The notes under the pieces: model-generated
What the model was told of the DNA's origin: nothing
Seen by the model: the letters and a program-made list of their open reading frames with translations, nothing else
Databases searched by the model: none
NCBI RefSeq assembly: GCF_030412965.1
Contig: NZ_JAUHJQ010000003.1
Span: forward strand, 150,395-214,394
From: Nocardioides oceani
GTDB lineage: Bacteria > Actinomycetota > Actinomycetes > Propionibacteriales > Nocardioidaceae
DNA length: 64,000 nucleotides
Direction of reading: 5' to 3'
Program-made: the position numbers and the translations under genes
In this document: in pieces, positions 62,076 to 64,000 of the stretch
Layout of the letters: every line of letters starts with the position of its first letter
How positions within the stretch are numbered: position 1 is the first letter of the stretch

Positions 62076-63377
62076 TCAGACCCCGATGTTGTGCTGGAAG
62101 TGGGCCTTGTTCGCGCGGTAGCTCTTGTAGGCGTTGCGCCACTGCACCCGGTCGATGAACGGCTCGGAGGGATCGAACCGCTGCTGGTTCCACGGCTCGA
62201 AGAAGCTGATCGCGCTGGGCCGGTCCCCGCGCTTGCTGTAGCCGCGGCCGACCTGGAAGTGCCCCGAGGCGTCGTCGTCGAGGTAGGGGAAGTACTTCCG
62301 GTGGAGCACGGGGTGCAGCACGACCGGGGCGCGGTAGTCGGCGAGGTGACGCATCTGCAGCAGCATCCACTTGTTGAACGAGTAGTCGGCGATGTCGAGC
62401 ACGACGTACGGCCCGGCGTGGGCCTTGCGGTCCCAGCCGGTGTGGTCGTTGACGACGCGGACCATGTCCCAGACCGACGTGCCGTCGGTGGTGGTGCGGA
62501 GCTTGTCGGCCCAGTGCGCCTGGCCGCGGTCCTTGCCCTTCCAGCCCCACGCGATCATCTGCATGGCGCCCGGGCCGCACCAGTAGGTGCGGGTCTGCTC
62601 GGCGACCTGGTCGGGGTCGAGCACCACGCGCCGCCCGGGGTAGTCGCGCTGGCGCTTGCGGGCGGTCGTGCTCGCGCGGGCCGAGGTGTGGGCGGCGGCG
62701 TCGGCGACGGTGGCGCGCGCCTCGGGATGGGCCTCGAGGAAGCCGGCGGGCAGCGGGACGCCCTCGACCTCGTGGCGCAGGAGCCAGACCTTCGCGACCG
62801 ACCGCGCCGCCATGGTCAGCTCCTCGCGCTCGCGGCGTGCGCGCTCGGCGGGGGACAGGCTGGCGGCCCGCGCCAGGGCGGCGGCCGCGTCCAGGTCGCC
62901 GGTGCGCTCCACCGGGCGGCTCCGGGCGGTCGCGGTGCGCGCCGCCGTGGCGACCCGGGCCCGGACCTCGTCCTCGGTCGCGGTGGTCCAGCCGGCGCCC
63001 AGGCAGTACCGCTGGCCCTCGAGGTCCGCGCACCGCACCAGGTCCGCGGCGACCGCCCCCGGCGCCCGGCGTGCGGCCCCGGGTCCCACGCGCCCGGCCG
63101 CCCGGCCGGCCGCGACGACGCGGTCGACCTCCGCGGCGAGCTCGGGGGTGAGGCGTCCGGCGCCGGCCGTCGCCGACGCCGCCAGCGGCGAGCCGTCGCC
63201 GGAGGGGACGAGTGCTCCGTCCGGCTCGTCGTCGCCGCGCGGGACGAACGGTGCTGCGGCGAGCAGGAGGACGAGCGCGCCGACGGCTGCGGTGCGGGCG
63301 TTGACGCGGGGTCTGAAGGGTCTGTGGGGGCCGGGTGTGCGGGTCGTGCGGGGGCGGGTCGTGCGGGGGCGGGACAT
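62076..63377 (-). CDS. Secreted C39-like cysteine peptidase
   Basis: 433 residues from the ATG at 63377 (GGAG six bases upstream; an ATG 18 bp earlier lacks this). A basic N-terminus and one hydrophobic segment (about 30-50) anchor or export the protein; an Arg/Ala-rich spacer precedes a papain-like C39 domain with the nucleophile Cys in TYWCGPGAMQMIAWGW and the His in DASGHFQVGRGYS. Such domains in actinomycetes occur in proteins that process or bind peptides outside the cell. The remaining catalytic acid is not certain. Confidence 0.87.
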   Translation of the reverse strand: MSRPRTTRPRTTRTPGPHRPFRPRVNARTAAVGALVLLLAAAPFVPRGDDEPDGALVPSGDGSPLAASATAGAGRLTPELAAEVDRVVAAGRAAGRVGPGAARRAPGAVAADLVRCADLEGQRYCLGAGWTTATEDEVRARVATAARTATARSRPVERTGDLDAAAALARAASLSPAERARREREELTMAARSVAKVWLLRHEVEGVPLPAGFLEAHPEARATVADAAAHTSARASTTARKRQRDYPGRRVVLDPDQVAEQTRTYWCGPGAMQMIAWGWKGKDRGQAHWADKLRTTTDGTSVWDMVRVVNDHTGWDRKAHAGPYVVLDIADYSFNKWMLLQMRHLADYRAPVVLHPVLHRKYFPYLDDDASGHFQVGRGYSKRGDRPSAISFFEPWNQQRFDPSEPFIDRVQWRNAYKSYRANKAHFQHNIGV

Positions 63378-63512
63378 GGGTGGCTCCGTCATCACGGCGG
63401 GGAAGGACCGGACGCCACACTGTCCCCAGGCGCCTCTGGTCTAGTCAAGTTCCTCATCCGTCACAGCGATCACGGCGAGCCGGCCGTCGCGGACCGTGCA
63501 CCGGTCGTGTCC

Positions 63513-63587
63513 ACGATCGTTCAATTGCGCGGTTCTGACGCCTCGGGCGGCCGGAAACCCGTCGCAATCGTTCAATTGCGCGATTGT
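63513..63587. repeat. 75-bp dispersed element, copy 2
   Basis: Same architecture as 28875-28949: ATCGTTCAATTGCGCG at 63516 and 63567 (period 51 bp) with the shared GGTTCTGACGCCTC after the first. After the second, TGACGCCTC recurs again (63588-63596), so here almost two full units exist. No gene is visible between 63378 and the 92-bp array. Confidence 0.8.
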
Positions 63588-63613
63588 TGACGCCTCGACC
63601 TGTCTGGCCGCAC

Positions 63614-64000
63614 GGAGGACTGGAGCGGATGACGAGACTCGAGCTCGCGACATCGACGTCGGGTGCAGTGTCGCGCTCGTGGGCGCGGCCCCATCGGCGA
63701 CGCGTGGAGGACTGGAGCGGATGACGAGACTCGAGCTCGCGACATCGACGTCGGGTGCAGTGTCGCGCTCGCGGGCGCGGCCCCATCGGCGACGCGTGGA
63801 GGACTGGAGCGGATGAGGAGACTCGAGCTCGCGACATCGACGTCGGGTGCAGTGTCGCGCGGGTGGGCGCGGCCCCATCGGCGGCGCGTGGAGGACTGGA
63901 GCGGATGAGGAGACTCGAGCTCGCGACATCGACGTCGGGTGCAGTGTCGCGCTCGTGGGCGCGGCCCCATCGGCGGCGCGTGGAGGACTGGAGCGGATGA
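63614..64000. repeat. 92-bp tandem repeat array with tRNA-Gly-like 3' ends
   Basis: Units start at 63614, 63706, 63798, 63890 and 63982 (the last cut by the window), each 92 bp and about 95 percent alike, beginning GGAGGACTGGAGCGGATGA. On the minus strand each unit reads as a tRNA 3' end: T-stem GCGAG, loop CTCGAGT, stem CTCGT, acceptor strand CATCCGC, discriminator T and CCA (63621-63648 in unit 1), which is the form of actinobacterial tRNA-Gly. The 5' half is degenerate: a GCCGATG strand can pair 6 of 7 with the acceptor, but no anticodon arm forms. Open frames inside it are by-products of the repeat. Confidence 0.85.

Noticed and set aside
63441..63970. Repeat-containing proteins in several frames of the array
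   Set aside because: The 92-bp period shifts the frame at each unit and all frames are open because of GC content; no ribosome sites or known domains.
63614..64000. CRISPR array
   Set aside because: The 92-bp units are continuous and nearly identical throughout; there are no variable spacers of constant length and no cas genes.
63614..64000. Functional tRNA-Gly genes in the array
   Set aside because: T-arm and acceptor are good, but the anticodon stem does not pair and the acceptor has a mismatch, so these are tRNA-like segments only.

Overview
The window is very GC-rich and gene-dense. It has many GTG starts, 4-bp ATGA/GTGA gene overlaps and actinobacterial protein families: a PASTA-less Ser/Thr kinase, a DesA3-type desaturase, a mycothiol-isomerase-like DinB protein and a FadE5-type acyl-CoA dehydrogenase. 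This points to an actinomycete. Gene content and the intergenic repeat style suggest Nocardioidaceae (Nocardioides-like), but I inferred that by reading and did not test it.

Layout. 0-6 kb: 3' end of a Ser/Thr kinase, a membrane-anchored protein, a YtcJ-like amidohydrolase, two tandem SGNH-hydrolase paralogues and a secreted fasciclin protein. 6-9.8 kb: a PucR-type regulator divergent from a ferredoxin-reductase/acyl desaturase pair. 9.8-25.7 kb: a large catabolic island. It has two MmgE/PrpD proteins, a class III CoA-transferase, a cyclase-family hydrolase, a cyclic-amide hydrolase, a CitE-like lyase, an IclR regulator, a five-gene branched-chain-type ABC importer, and muconolactone-isomerase-like, Asp/Glu-racemase-like and fumarate-reductase-like proteins. 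A 17-bp palindrome, GTTYC-N7-GGAAC, recurs at all three divergent promoter positions of this island and nowhere else I noticed, so the island looks like one IclR regulon. Its substrate is unknown; the enzymes fit ring opening of a cyclic amide or imide, isomerisation, CoA activation and C-C cleavage.

25.7-29.8 kb: MFS exporter, aldo/keto reductase with a divergent XRE regulator, peptidase E. 29.8-38.8 kb: a xylan/xylo-oligosaccharide locus (GH10 xylanase, sugar ABC importer, LacI repressor, GH3 glycosidase, acetyl-xylan-type esterase) with a LacI-type operator in the divergent promoter region. 38.8-44 kb: AzlCD, an SMP-30 lactonase, a VOC protein flanked by two decayed genes (an HNH nuclease and a DHA2-type MFS transporter), and phosphoglucomutase. 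44-55 kb: crotonase, membrane beta-propeller protein, SDR plus TIGR03083 protein, GAF/SpoIIE phosphatase, thioredoxin/NHL protein, ArgO/ArgP pair, secreted propeller protein. 55-60.3 kb: FadE5-like dehydrogenase, TauE/SafE permease with an Rrf2 regulator, and an NTF2-like protein behind a KstR-type palindrome. 60.3-64 kb: DUF2461 protein, a lipoprotein coupled to a C39-like peptidase, then repeats.

The right end is the structurally unusual part. A 75-bp element with a 51-bp internal period also occurs 34.6 kb away at the end of the XRE gene. It is followed by an array of 92-bp tandem repeats running off the window; each unit carries, on the minus strand, a tRNA-Gly-like T-arm, acceptor strand and CCA.
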